From NCBI RefSeq assembly GCF_023716665.1, contig NZ_CP071859.1:2480001-2544000 (forward strand): a stretch of DNA of 64,000 nucleotides, given 5' to 3'. Of the stretch, positions 33,430 through 48,995 are shown in pieces (position 1 is the first letter of the stretch; each line of letters opens with the position of its first letter). A program made the translations under genes and the position numbers. Source of the DNA: Vibrio sp. SCSIO 43135 (lineage in GTDB: Bacteria; Pseudomonadota; Gammaproteobacteria; Enterobacterales; Vibrionaceae). Under the pieces are notes generated by a model. The model saw only the letters and a list, made by a program, of their open reading frames with translations, made no database searches and was not told the origin of the DNA.

Positions 33430-34323
33430 ATGAAAAACCTCAACACCTTTGCCCCGGTTCTGTTTCTTGTTATGTGGAGCAGTGGCGCAGTAATCGTAAA
33501 ACTCGGATTGCAGTTTGCTTCAGAATGGAGCTTTTTAACTCTGCGAGCTGCACTCTCATTCGCCTGTATCAGTATGATGTATCTGATAGCCAAACGCCTC
33601 TATCCCAATGGATTTACGCAGGTTCGACGTCAGGATTTCAAAAGCATTCTCGCTGTCGGACTAATGCTGCAAGTGTTGTATCTCGCCTTTTATATTTTGG
33701 CGATTGGCTCAGGCATCTCCCCAGGCTTGGTGACTTTAGTACTTGGCTTACAACCGCTGATTACGCCACTACTGTGCAAGCAGCGACTCACGGCTACTCA
33801 GATCATATTACTTATGGTCGGGTTTGCTGGGCTAGCAATTGCCATTTCAGGTTCGCAAAGCATCCAACACATTGCAGCAACGGGTTTTGGCTTCGCCCTA
33901 TGTGCTTTGCTGGCCATTACCGGTGGAACTATTTGGCAGGCGAACATTCGAGTGCATTCGGTGCAAGCGATGTTCTACCAAAGCGGTTTAGCGACACTGT
34001 CGTTTAGCGGTTTAACCCTTCTGACCGGATGGCAAGTAGATTGGACGGGCGAGTTTGTATTTGCTTGGCTGTGGATGAGTTTAGTCGTGTCGGTCGGCGC
34101 ATTGCTGCTACTGATGTACATGGTCAAACAAGACAGTGCCGACAAAGTTAGCGTCCTATTTTACGCCATCCCAGTGCTGACGTACTTATTTGACTACTTG
34201 CTGTTTGATGAGCCACTGACACTCACCACTTTGCTAGGAATGGTCATTGTCGCAAGTGCAGTGATACTTTACCGAAAGTATACCCACGCTCGCCCGGCTA
34301 ACTTTGCCAACGATGCTGCTTAG
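33430..34323 (+). CDS. EamA/DMT-family permease
   Basis: A 297-residue inner-membrane protein with about ten predicted membrane segments in two EamA repeats (starting near residues 8 and 150). Segments such as LVTLVLGLQPLITPLL and VLFYAIPVLTYLFDYLLFDEPLTLTTLLGMVIVASAVIL are typical. DMT exporters move amino acids or other small metabolites; the substrate here is unknown. The start at 33430 has AAGGA eight bases upstream and begins MKNLNTFAPVLFLVMWSSGA. The 3' end overlaps the convergent AraC-type gene by 26 bases. Confidence 0.82.
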   Translation: MKNLNTFAPVLFLVMWSSGAVIVKLGLQFASEWSFLTLRAALSFACISMMYLIAKRLYPNGFTQVRRQDFKSILAVGLMLQVLYLAFYILAIGSGISPGLVTLVLGLQPLITPLLCKQRLTATQIILLMVGFAGLAIAISGSQSIQHIAATGFGFALCALLAITGGTIWQANIRVHSVQAMFYQSGLATLSFSGLTLLTGWQVDWTGEFVFAWLWMSLVVSVGALLLLMYMVKQDSADKVSVLFYAIPVLTYLFDYLLFDEPLTLTTLLGMVIVASAVILYRKYTHARPANFANDAA

Positions 34324-35023
34324 GTGGCTGATTAAAATATCGAGTAAAACTGCGAGTAAACGAAGATGCGCTACTAAACCCGACTTTCTCGGCGATGATG
34401 CTAACGGGCAAGTCGGTGTTTGCCAACAGCGTACTCGCTCGCTCCATTCTCAATTTAGCGAGGTATTTCAACGGCGTAAGTTTTATGTCTTTACTGAACA
34501 GATGTTTAAATTGAGTAGGGCTTAGACAGGCAACGTCAGCCAGCTCTTCAATGGTGTGTGGCTTGGCAATATCTTGATTCAGATATTGAATGACTTTCTT
34601 GATTCGACTGTCGACTTTTTCTCCAGACTCTTGACGAACAAGTAACTCAAATAACAGCACCATCATGTTTTCCTCCAGCTCTGCCGACGTTGAAAGCTCA
34701 AGCTGTTTTTCAATAAAGCGGATGTAGTGATGACTGGCTTCATCTAAATGCAGAATTGGGTGTTGCAAAGTCAGTAATCGTTCTGGCAACTCATCCACAT
34801 CGATAACGAGAAAACGAAAGTCTTCTCGGGCTTTAAACTCATGGAAGCACCCAGATTCGATGATGACACAATCTCCATACGACACACTTGCCGCTCGCCC
34901 GTCGAGCGTTAAATCAATGAATCCACGCAATGGCAACAACACTTGATGATGAACGTGACTGTGTCCATCGGAAGATGGGCTGTAAGAGCGAATGGTAATT
35001 TTATCAGTCACATCATTTCTCAC
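34298..35023 (-). CDS. AraC-family transcriptional regulator
   Basis: 241 residues. The N-terminal cupin domain (GHSHVHHQVLLPLRGFIDLTLDG, about 20-90) probably binds a small effector. The C-terminal pair of helix-turn-helix motifs is at about 145-241 (IEELADVACLSPTQFKHLFSKDI and VSIIAEKVGFSSASSFTRSFTRYF). A start codon of GTG at 35023 is used because no ATG is in frame nearby; the ribosome site is weak, so the exact start is uncertain. Its target may be the convergent EamA exporter, but nothing proves this. Confidence 0.8.
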   Translation of the reverse strand: MRNDVTDKITIRSYSPSSDGHSHVHHQVLLPLRGFIDLTLDGRAASVSYGDCVIIESGCFHEFKAREDFRFLVIDVDELPERLLTLQHPILHLDEASHHYIRFIEKQLELSTSAELEENMMVLLFELLVRQESGEKVDSRIKKVIQYLNQDIAKPHTIEELADVACLSPTQFKHLFSKDIKLTPLKYLAKLRMERASTLLANTDLPVSIIAEKVGFSSASSFTRSFTRYFNQPPKQHRWQS

Positions 35024-35139
35024 TGCATGGTTGTGTGGTCCCCCAGCCTATCATACATAGACACATATCAATCAATTGCAGATTAATTCCGTATGCCAAT
35101 ACCTCAGCTATATCGTTTAAACATCAAAAAACCTCAAAA

Positions 35140-35155
35140 GGTAAAATTTTACTAA
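35140..35155. promoter_or_regulatory. EbgR-like site before ygjJ
   Basis: GTAAAATTTTAC (35141-35152) is a perfect 12-bp dyad. The right side continues as TTTTACTAA, identical to the EbgR palindrome arm before ebgA. It lies about 165 bases before ygjJ in a 296-base spacer with no gene, suggesting that ygjJK may share the ebg regulator. Confidence 0.4.
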
Positions 35156-35307
35156 ATATAGATCACACCTTAACTAAAGAGCATTTAGTCAAACTTAGAT
35201 TGATCGATAAAATTATCATCAGCTAGTGCGCAAAGTTGATCATACGCCTATAGAGCACACCCCAACAGAATCAACCAGGCCCACCAAGCAAATTCCTACA
35301 CAATTAA

Positions 35308-36378
<1,071 letters not shown>

Positions 36379-36390
36379 ACCGAGGATTAA

Positions 36391-38772
<2,382 letters not shown>

Positions 38773-38792
38773 ATCCCCGCGATAAAGTTATT

Positions 38793-38824
38793 AAAAAGGG
38801 CACCATTAGGTGCCCTTTCTTTTT
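38793..38824. terminator. Bidirectional terminator ygjK / alpha-galactosidase
   Basis: AAAGGGCACC ATTA GGTGCCCTTT, flanked by an A-run and a T-run, between two convergent stops. Confidence 0.85.
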
Positions 38825-38843
38825 ATCTCGAGTAAGCATTCAT

Positions 38844-40967
38844 CTATTCAGCCAACTCCGTGACTTCAAGTAATAACGCCGCTTCAGGGTCAAGAATGGG
38901 TAACGATAGCCCCATATTCATTAACCACTCTCCGTTAGCGACCAGCTCACCGCTCTCCCACCAGCCCGCATTTTCCTTCATCAGCGAAGCACTGCTTTGT
39001 GGGTAATCCACCAACTTAATGTGGTAGTTCGCGCTTGGGTTAAGTTCTATCAATCGAATAGGATCAGGTAATGCATAGTCTGGCATCGCTAACTGGCACA
39101 CAATGACGATACTTTGCGAACCATTGCTCACGCCATAGGCTAAATGCGTATCATCGATGTTATCGAGATAAAAGCTGCGCCCATGATGCAACAACTCACG
39201 ATAGTGTTTATGCAAAGTAATGTAATGAGCGAAAGCCTGCTTTTCTGATTCCGACTCTTTTACCGGGTCCAGCTCTACCCCCATATGGCCAGTCAACGCA
39301 GTTAAACCTCTCAAGTTAATACTGTGAGTTCGGCGCGTGGTATGGCTGTGTTTAGGACCAATATGCGCACCCATCACTTCTGGAGGGAAAAAGATCCCCA
39401 TGTGCTTTTGAATCGTTTGGCGCTCCAATGCATCGTTGCAGTCTGAAGTCCAGAAGCGACAAGTTCGCTTGAGAATTTCGTAATCAATCCGTCCACCACC
39501 CGAAGAGCAAGACTCAATCTCTACATTTGGGTGGGCGCGATTCAACTTATCGATAAGGCGATATAAAGCGCGTGTTTGCCCATTAACGGAAGCTTGTCCT
39601 TGGTGAGTCGGCTGTACCAGTTCTCGGTTCATATCCCACTTCACGTAACCAATATTGTGCTCTGCAAGCAGCTTATCTAGGCTCTGATACAAATAATCAA
39701 AGCAGTCTTGGTTTTGCAGGTTCAATACATATTGATAACGCCCCGTTGGCTGCTCATAGCCTTGTGCAGCTAGCAACCATTCAGGATGAGCGCGGAACAG
39801 ATCCGAGTCTGGGTTGACCATTTCTGGTTCAACCCAAATACCAAACTCCATTCCGAGCTGATTCACGTGCTCAATAACCGGATGGAGGCCGTTGGGATAT
39901 TTACTTTGATCCAGTACCCAATCGCCTAACGAAGACTTGTCGTCATTTCGCCCTTTAAACCACCCATCATCAATAATAAAACGTTCAACGCCAATCTTGG
40001 CAGCTTCGGTCGCCATCTGGCAGATATACTCAGGATCGTGTTCAAAGTAGATCCCCTCCCAAGTATTAAGGTGAACCGGACGCGGTTTGTTAGCATCAAA
40101 GGCTAGAACCTGCTCGCGGACAAACTGGTGATGGCTTGCACGTATACCGTTAATCCCCGAACGGCTGTATGACGCGTATAACTCCGGCGTGGTGTAACTT
40201 TCATTTTCGGCCAGTACGATTTCACCCGGCAGTAATAGCTCCCCGGCTTGCATAAAACGGCGACCATCGCTTTTCACTTCTGCGCGCAGTTGATGATTAC
40301 CACTCCAAGCCAGATGAAAGCCCCACACTTCCCCATTTTGCTCGCTGAATCCGCTCTGGCCGAGTAAACACGCCGGAAAGTATTCATGCGATGTTCGGCC
40401 ACGGCGGTTTTCAGCGCTCCAAGCACCATGAGAAATCAACTGCCGGTTGGCCTGTAGTTCTCGGCTCCATCTACCGTAGTAACTCTCAACCTCATTAGCT
40501 CGATGTGGGACAGGCAGAGTAAGCGCCAATTTGTTTAACGTATAATCAGCTCCTGACTGATTGGTGAGTGTCACCTGCTTGCGTAGTACGCCAGTGGCAA
40601 AGTCGAGTGCGAGTGTGATGCTGAGCGCTAAGTTTGCTTGCTGATCTAAACAATGTATCTCCGCCACATTGTCATTTTGCTGATGGGAAAGGTATTCAAA
40701 CCTTGGCATAGCATTAAGCCCAGCATGATGGCCTTCGATACCAGATGCCCCAAATGAGCCTCGCCCCAGTTCTGGACACAAGGTTAGCGGCACATCTTGA
40801 TCGAGCCGCGCTTGTGGCACCGCTCGCTGTTGAGTATGTATGAATGCCTCTATCTGATTAGCATTCAGTGGTGTAATAGCCGCTCCCCAATACACAATTT
40901 CGGGCGCAGGTGTAAGCTTCACTAACAAGGAGACAAGTGGACTGTGAAGCTGAATAATCTGAGTCAT
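38844..40967 (-). CDS. Alpha-galactosidase (GH36)
   Basis: A 707-residue cytoplasmic enzyme releasing terminal alpha-galactose, for example from melibiose or raffinose. N-terminal beta-supersandwich about 1-290, catalytic barrel about 300-630. The nucleophile is Asp445 (YVKWDMNREL) and the acid/base Asp509 (FWTSDCND), with the GH36 signature CSSGGGR at 487-493. No signal peptide. It follows lacZ by 29 bases in the ABC-transporter operon, so the importer probably handles both alpha- and beta-galactosides. Similar to RafA-type enzymes; unlike the NAD-dependent GH4 MelA. Confidence 0.93.
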   Translation of the reverse strand: MTQIIQLHSPLVSLLVKLTPAPEIVYWGAAITPLNANQIEAFIHTQQRAVPQARLDQDVPLTLCPELGRGSFGASGIEGHHAGLNAMPRFEYLSHQQNDNVAEIHCLDQQANLALSITLALDFATGVLRKQVTLTNQSGADYTLNKLALTLPVPHRANEVESYYGRWSRELQANRQLISHGAWSAENRRGRTSHEYFPACLLGQSGFSEQNGEVWGFHLAWSGNHQLRAEVKSDGRRFMQAGELLLPGEIVLAENESYTTPELYASYSRSGINGIRASHHQFVREQVLAFDANKPRPVHLNTWEGIYFEHDPEYICQMATEAAKIGVERFIIDDGWFKGRNDDKSSLGDWVLDQSKYPNGLHPVIEHVNQLGMEFGIWVEPEMVNPDSDLFRAHPEWLLAAQGYEQPTGRYQYVLNLQNQDCFDYLYQSLDKLLAEHNIGYVKWDMNRELVQPTHQGQASVNGQTRALYRLIDKLNRAHPNVEIESCSSGGGRIDYEILKRTCRFWTSDCNDALERQTIQKHMGIFFPPEVMGAHIGPKHSHTTRRTHSINLRGLTALTGHMGVELDPVKESESEKQAFAHYITLHKHYRELLHHGRSFYLDNIDDTHLAYGVSNGSQSIVIVCQLAMPDYALPDPIRLIELNPSANYHIKLVDYPQSSASLMKENAGWWESGELVANGEWLMNMGLSLPILDPEAALLLEVTELAE

Positions 40968-40996
40968 TGACGGTAAACCCTCAAAGTAAGTTACGG

Positions 40997-44278
<3,282 letters not shown>

Positions 44279-45505
44279 TTACTTAAAGGTACGCTTGCTG
44301 ACTTTATCTAGTTTCTTCAGGATCTTATCAATTCTCTCTGGGTGAACCATAAACTCTTGGAAGCCTTTCATGCCTTCTTTCGCCATAGCTGGATCAGTAT
44401 CACGGTCGTAGAACTGAGCTGTACCTGAAGCGGTATTCAACATCTCAACACCTTTATTCAAGAACGGATCGTCTTTCACTTTTGCTTTGTTGTTGGTTGG
44501 GATCTGCAACATCATTTCATTGATAAGCTGCTGATTCTCAGCACGAGCAACAAACGCTAGGAATTTACGTGCATCTTCTTTGTTCTTAGCTTTCGATGGG
44601 ATATGAATCGTATCCATTGGTGCATCTTCTGCTTTTGGCACATTCGGATCGATAATCGGGAACTGGAAGAAGCCCATTTTATCTTTCACATCCTCTGGGA
44701 AGTTCGCTGTTAGGAAGTTACCCATCAGATACATAGCAGCCTGACCGTTGTATAGGAAAGGTTGCGCTTCTTGCCATGAGTATGATGCATGGTTATCTAG
44801 GAAGTAACCTGGTTCAACAAGCTGTGCCCAGTTGGCAAAAGTTTTCTTCACTCGCTCATCAGAGTAAGGCACTTTGCCATCCATCAATTGAATGTGGAAA
44901 TCGAGACCGTTGGTGCGCATGTTGATGTAATCGAACCACCCAGCTGCTGTCCATAAGTACTTGGTACCTATAGTAAATGGAGTGACTCCATTTTCTTTTA
45001 GAGTCGCCGATGCTTTAAGTAAGTCGTCCCATGTTTTTGGTTCAGCAATACCGAATTGTTGGAAAATATCTTTGCGGTAGTAAATGCCCCATTGGTAATA
45101 CGTGTAAGGCACACCATACTGCTTATCTTGAATGGTCATTGCAGGCTTAGCAGAGGCAAAATCATCGTACATACCTTGTGATTGCCATAAATCACTAACA
45201 TCTTCAAACAAGCCACGATCAACGAAAGTCTTCATACGGTTACCAGCGTACCAGAACACAACATCTGGTGGAGAAGTCACTAGCCAGTTACGAATCGTAG
45301 TTTTGTACGCTTCATGATCGTATAGGTTGTACTTCACGGTAATATCCGGGTTTTCTTTCTCAAAGCGTTCAACGATTTCTCCCCACGCCTTTTTTGGCGC
45401 AGGATCGGAGGCATCTGAGTTAATCACTAACGTTCCCGCCCAAGCAGAGGTGGATAACGTAGCCCCAAGTACCGCAGTAGCAGCAAGGTGTTTCACGTAT
45501 TTCAT
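44279..45505 (-). CDS. ABC transporter sugar-binding protein (family 1)
   Basis: A 408-residue periplasmic binding protein of the CUT1 sugar group. Signal peptide about 1-23 (MKYVKHLAATAVLGATLSTSAWA) with no lipobox cysteine. The mature part has TLVINSD, IVERFEKENPDITVKYNLYD, GVPYTYYQWGIYYRKDIF and AAMYLMGNFL, all typical of MalE-like sugar binders. The start at 45505 follows AAGGA; the longer open frame is leader. Cotranscribed with two permease genes upstream and lacZ plus alpha-galactosidase downstream, so galactosides are the expected ligands. Confidence 0.9.
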   Translation of the reverse strand: MKYVKHLAATAVLGATLSTSAWAGTLVINSDASDPAPKKAWGEIVERFEKENPDITVKYNLYDHEAYKTTIRNWLVTSPPDVVFWYAGNRMKTFVDRGLFEDVSDLWQSQGMYDDFASAKPAMTIQDKQYGVPYTYYQWGIYYRKDIFQQFGIAEPKTWDDLLKASATLKENGVTPFTIGTKYLWTAAGWFDYINMRTNGLDFHIQLMDGKVPYSDERVKKTFANWAQLVEPGYFLDNHASYSWQEAQPFLYNGQAAMYLMGNFLTANFPEDVKDKMGFFQFPIIDPNVPKAEDAPMDTIHIPSKAKNKEDARKFLAFVARAENQQLINEMMLQIPTNNKAKVKDDPFLNKGVEMLNTASGTAQFYDRDTDPAMAKEGMKGFQEFMVHPERIDKILKKLDKVSKRTFK

Positions 45506-45565
45506 ATTCAGGTCCTTGTTATTGAGCATTTTGCTCATGGGTCCAATTGCTTTTTTTATTGTTAG

Positions 45566-45603
45566 TACCGCCAAAGCAGTGTGGGGACACCGCCCTAGCG
45601 GTA
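45566..45603 (-). other. Stem-loop between permease and binding-protein genes
   Basis: On the minus strand TACCGC pairs with GCGGTA, and an inner GGTGT / ACACT helix around a CCCC loop lies within. No T-run follows. The outer stem words resemble those of the hairpin after the binding-protein gene. A role in mRNA processing or stability is inferred. Confidence 0.4.
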
Positions 45604-45616
45604 AATCTGAATCTTG

Positions 45617-46468
45617 TTAACCTTTGGTTGCACCGAGTGTTAAACCGGCAATAAAGTGTTTTTGCATCGTAAAGAACAGCACCACTGGTGGAATCGCTGC
45701 GACCACTGCGCCGGCCGACATCAGTTGCCAAGACGCTAGCCACTGCCCTTGCAGCGAACTCAGCCCCGCGGTGACCGGCCTCACTTCATCACTCTGAACC
45801 AATACCAATGCCCAGAAGAAATCGTTCCAGATAAAGGTAAAGACAAGCACGGCAAGCGCCGCTAAGGCAGGACGAACCAACGGCAATACAACGTGCCAAA
45901 AGATTTTCCATTCCGTGACCCCTTCCACGCGCGCAGCCTCTATAAGTGCGTCAGGAATGCCGACGATAAAGTTACGCATGAACAAGGTACAAAAGCCGGC
46001 TTGAAAGGCAATGTGGAAGAAAATTAACGCCCAGTGAGTGTCGTACAAACCAAAGCTAATGGTGAGGTCACGTACCGGAATCATTAAAATTTGGAACGGC
46101 ACAAAGTTACCCGCGATGAACATCGCGAAGATCCATACATTAGCTTTGAAGTTGTACTTCGCTAGCGCAAACCCTGCCAAAGTAGACAGCGCAACAGCTC
46201 CTGCAACAGCAGGCAGCGTGATCATCAAACTATTGATCAGGTATTGCCCCATTGAGGTGGAGGTAAAGACTTGGCTGTAGTTTTCTAAGAACTGGATTTC
46301 AGTCGGCCAACCCCAATAGTTACCTGTGTTAATGTCTTCCATTGAACGAATGGAAGTCATCATTACCGCGATCAATGGCAGCAGCCACATCACAATCGAA
46401 ATTGGCAGCGCTACTCGGTAGCTAATGTTGGTGAAGCGTCCTGATTTTTGTATCGGTTGCGGAAACAT
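45617..46468 (-). CDS. ABC transporter permease (MalG-like)
   Basis: A 283-residue inner-membrane protein with six predicted helices. The EAA loop EAARVEGVTEWKIFWHVVLPL (about 188-208), which docks to the ATPase, is clear. The C-terminus GLTLGATKG is typical of MalG-type CUT1 permeases. The ATG overlaps the stop codon of the upstream permease by one base (TAATG), so the two partner subunits are translationally coupled. Confidence 0.92.
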   Translation of the reverse strand: MFPQPIQKSGRFTNISYRVALPISIVMWLLPLIAVMMTSIRSMEDINTGNYWGWPTEIQFLENYSQVFTSTSMGQYLINSLMITLPAVAGAVALSTLAGFALAKYNFKANVWIFAMFIAGNFVPFQILMIPVRDLTISFGLYDTHWALIFFHIAFQAGFCTLFMRNFIVGIPDALIEAARVEGVTEWKIFWHVVLPLVRPALAALAVLVFTFIWNDFFWALVLVQSDEVRPVTAGLSSLQGQWLASWQLMSAGAVVAAIPPVVLFFTMQKHFIAGLTLGATKG

Positions 46469-47388
46469 TATTTTTCACTCCTTAACATACGCCACAAGAA
46501 GTACGCGATATACACATCCATGATTAAAAACAGCACCACAGAGACAGCCGCACCATAGCCCATTCGATAATTAAAAATAGATTCTTCATACATTTGGTAC
46601 GCGAGTACCGTAGAGCTTCCCCACGGACCACCCGCCGTCATGGTGGCAACTAAGTCGAACGAACGCAGTGCACCAATAACAGTAACAACGACCGCAATGA
46701 ACGTTGCAGGGCGTAACTGTGGCAGTACCACATACCACAACATGCGCCACTTCTTAGCTCCATCCAGCCTTGCCGCTTCGATCTGTTCTGGATCGAGGTT
46801 GTTAAGGCCTGTGAGATACAAAATCATGCAATAGGAAATCTGCGGCCATAAGCCCGCGGCGATAATGCCGTACGTCACGTAGTCTTCATTAGCTAAGATG
46901 GAAATTGGTTCAATACCGAAGCCACCGAGAACAATGTTGAATAAGCCAAATGAAGGGTCATAAAACCAAGCGAAAACTAAGCCGACCACCACTTGCGAGA
47001 TAACAAAAGGAAAGAAGAATAATGATTTAACAACGCGTATTCCTCTTACCTGCTGGTTAAGGAACAAAGCAATGGCGAGCCCTATCGGTGGCGCTAGCAT
47101 AAAGAACACCAACCATAGGAAATTGTTTTTTAGAGAGGTATAGAACGCATCAGAGTCAAACAACTCTCGATAGTTATCCAATCCGACCCATTGCTTTTCA
47201 CCTAGCCCATCCCATTCAAAAAAGCTCAACCAAATACTGTCGAGAATGGGGTAAACCACATAAACCGCGAAGATCACCATCGCTGGCGCAAGAAATAACC
47301 AAGGAGATAGCTTAATGCTGATCCTTGCTTTGCGTTTCGATGATGGAAGACGATTTTCTGGGTATATCGTTTTCACAGATTGCTCCAT
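46468..47388 (-). CDS. ABC transporter permease (MalF-like)
   Basis: A 306-residue inner-membrane protein with six helices in the transport core. The EAA loop is QIEAARLDGAKKWRMLWYVVLPQLRP (about 208-233). First gene of the operon permease-permease-binding protein-lacZ-GH36. The GalR-type site at 47542-47557 lies about 155 bases before its start. Family: CUT1 di- and oligosaccharide importers. Confidence 0.92.
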   Translation of the reverse strand: MEQSVKTIYPENRLPSSKRKARISIKLSPWLFLAPAMVIFAVYVVYPILDSIWLSFFEWDGLGEKQWVGLDNYRELFDSDAFYTSLKNNFLWLVFFMLAPPIGLAIALFLNQQVRGIRVVKSLFFFPFVISQVVVGLVFAWFYDPSFGLFNIVLGGFGIEPISILANEDYVTYGIIAAGLWPQISYCMILYLTGLNNLDPEQIEAARLDGAKKWRMLWYVVLPQLRPATFIAVVVTVIGALRSFDLVATMTAGGPWGSSTVLAYQMYEESIFNYRMGYGAAVSVVLFLIMDVYIAYFLWRMLRSEK

Positions 47389-47541
47389 TTCACGTGACTC
47401 CTTGTCACATTCGGCGAGTTACTTTGGTAAAAATCCACTCACTAAAAGTAGACCACTAGAAAGCAAAAGCCGAAGTTTTATCTAACACCTGAACAAATAC
47501 TAGCCACATTATTTATTATTTTCACAATATAAGAGCTCTTT

Positions 47542-47557
47542 TTGTAAACGTTTCCAC
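47542..47557. promoter_or_regulatory. GalR/GalS operator between ABC/lacZ operon and ATPase gene
   Basis: TTGTAAACGTTTCCAC differs from the galE operator at only one base (the first) and fits the GalR consensus at all other positions. It stands in the 343-base divergent spacer 47389-47731, which has no gene, and could repress both the ABC/lacZ operon and the ATPase gene. Confidence 0.75.
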
Positions 47558-47731
47558 AAAAATGATTAAATTTCGGTAAAAATACATGACAGAGATCAAT
47601 AATTAGCTAGCCATGAGTAACAAAAAACAATGAAAGGCGTATGTTTTATAGACAGGAAAATGAGCACACTTACAGACATTCATCTAAGTGCTTATTCATC
47701 AAGTTCACATGCCATTATGCAAGGAGTAGAT

Positions 47732-48814
47732 ATGGCGGATATCAGCTTAAAACAGATCAAAAAGCGCTTCGGTGACGTTCAAACCATTCATGGTGTCGAC
47801 CTAGAAATCGAAAATGGCGAGTTTGTGGTGTTTGTTGGACCGTCAGGCTGCGGTAAATCCACTTTATTGCGCCTTATCGCGGGCCTAGAAGAGATCACCG
47901 AAGGTGAGCTGAGCATCGATAATGAAGTAGTGAATGAGATTGATCCCGCTGAACGTGGGGTGGCAATGGTATTCCAATCCTACGCCCTTTACCCGCATAT
48001 GTCGGTGGAAGAAAACATGGGTTTTGGCCTCAAAATGAACGGGCACCCAAAAGAGTTCATCGATAAACAAGTCTCTAGTGCAGCAAAAACCCTGCAGCTA
48101 GACCATCTTCTGAAACGCAAGCCAAAAGAGTTATCAGGTGGTCAAAGGCAACGTGTCGCTATTGGGCGTGCGATTGTACGCAACCCTAAAGTGTTCCTGT
48201 TTGATGAACCATTGTCGAATTTAGACGCAGAACTTCGTGTCGATATGCGCTTACAAATTGCGAAACTTCATCAAGATCTGCAAAACACTATGATTTACGT
48301 TACTCACGATCAGGTCGAGGCAATGACGCTAGCCGACAAGATCGTGGTATTAAAAGACGGCCAGGTCGAACAGGTGGGTTCGCCATTAGAGCTTTACCAT
48401 ACGCCAAGAAATGAGTTTGTCGCGGGCTTTATCGGCTCACCAAAAATGAACTTCATCCCAACCACAGTTGAGCACAGCAGCCCGACACAACTCACGCTCG
48501 TTACCCAAGACAATACCGTTATCCAGTTACCTGCGACACAAAGCTCACTGAGCAGTGGTGACAAACTGACACTAGGAATTCGCCCAGAACACCTAGAAAT
48601 ACACCATGACCTTGAAGTCAAACTAGAGTTCCAAAGCGAGGTGGTTGAGCGCTTGGGTAACAGCACTTATATGTTTGGCCAATCATGTGGAGTCGATGGT
48701 TTTAAAGTTCACCTACCGGGCGATCAAGAAGTCGAAAAGTTCCAGAAAATTGCGCTGAGCTGCAAACAGGGTGATTGCCACTTATTCGACGCTTCAGGCC
48801 TACGTATTGAGTAG
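47732..48814 (+). CDS. ABC transporter ATP-binding protein (UgpC/MalK-like)
   Basis: A 360-residue ATPase. Walker A GPSGCGKST is at 36-44, the signature LSGGQRQ at 134-140, Walker B VFLFDEP at 154-160 and the switch His in VTHDQ near 200. The C-terminal about 120 residues form the MalK-type regulatory (TOBE/OB) domain. The start at 47732 follows AAGGAG; an in-frame start at 47630 is unlikely. It is divergent from the permease genes and is the only ATPase near them, so it should energise that importer. Such ATPases can serve several CUT1 systems. Confidence 0.92.
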   Translation: MADISLKQIKKRFGDVQTIHGVDLEIENGEFVVFVGPSGCGKSTLLRLIAGLEEITEGELSIDNEVVNEIDPAERGVAMVFQSYALYPHMSVEENMGFGLKMNGHPKEFIDKQVSSAAKTLQLDHLLKRKPKELSGGQRQRVAIGRAIVRNPKVFLFDEPLSNLDAELRVDMRLQIAKLHQDLQNTMIYVTHDQVEAMTLADKIVVLKDGQVEQVGSPLELYHTPRNEFVAGFIGSPKMNFIPTTVEHSSPTQLTLVTQDNTVIQLPATQSSLSSGDKLTLGIRPEHLEIHHDLEVKLEFQSEVVERLGNSTYMFGQSCGVDGFKVHLPGDQEVEKFQKIALSCKQGDCHLFDASGLRIE

Positions 48815-48858
48815 CTCAACACAGTTTGAAGTGTGAAACACAAGCCAAATGTTTCATC

Positions 48859-48894
48859 AAAGGGCACAGAGTCTTGAACTCAGTGCCCTTTTTT
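48859..48894 (+). terminator. Terminator after the ABC ATPase gene
   Basis: AAAGGGCACAGAGT pairs with ACTCAGTGCCCTTT (one mismatch), followed by T residues. Confidence 0.85.
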
Positions 48895-48995
48895 CTATCT
48901 GGAGTGTAAACATTACCACTCCCTGACAAAATGGGATTTTCAGCGCTTCCTCACTCGATTAAAATAGCCCGTTAACTTTTTTATGAGCGACTCGA

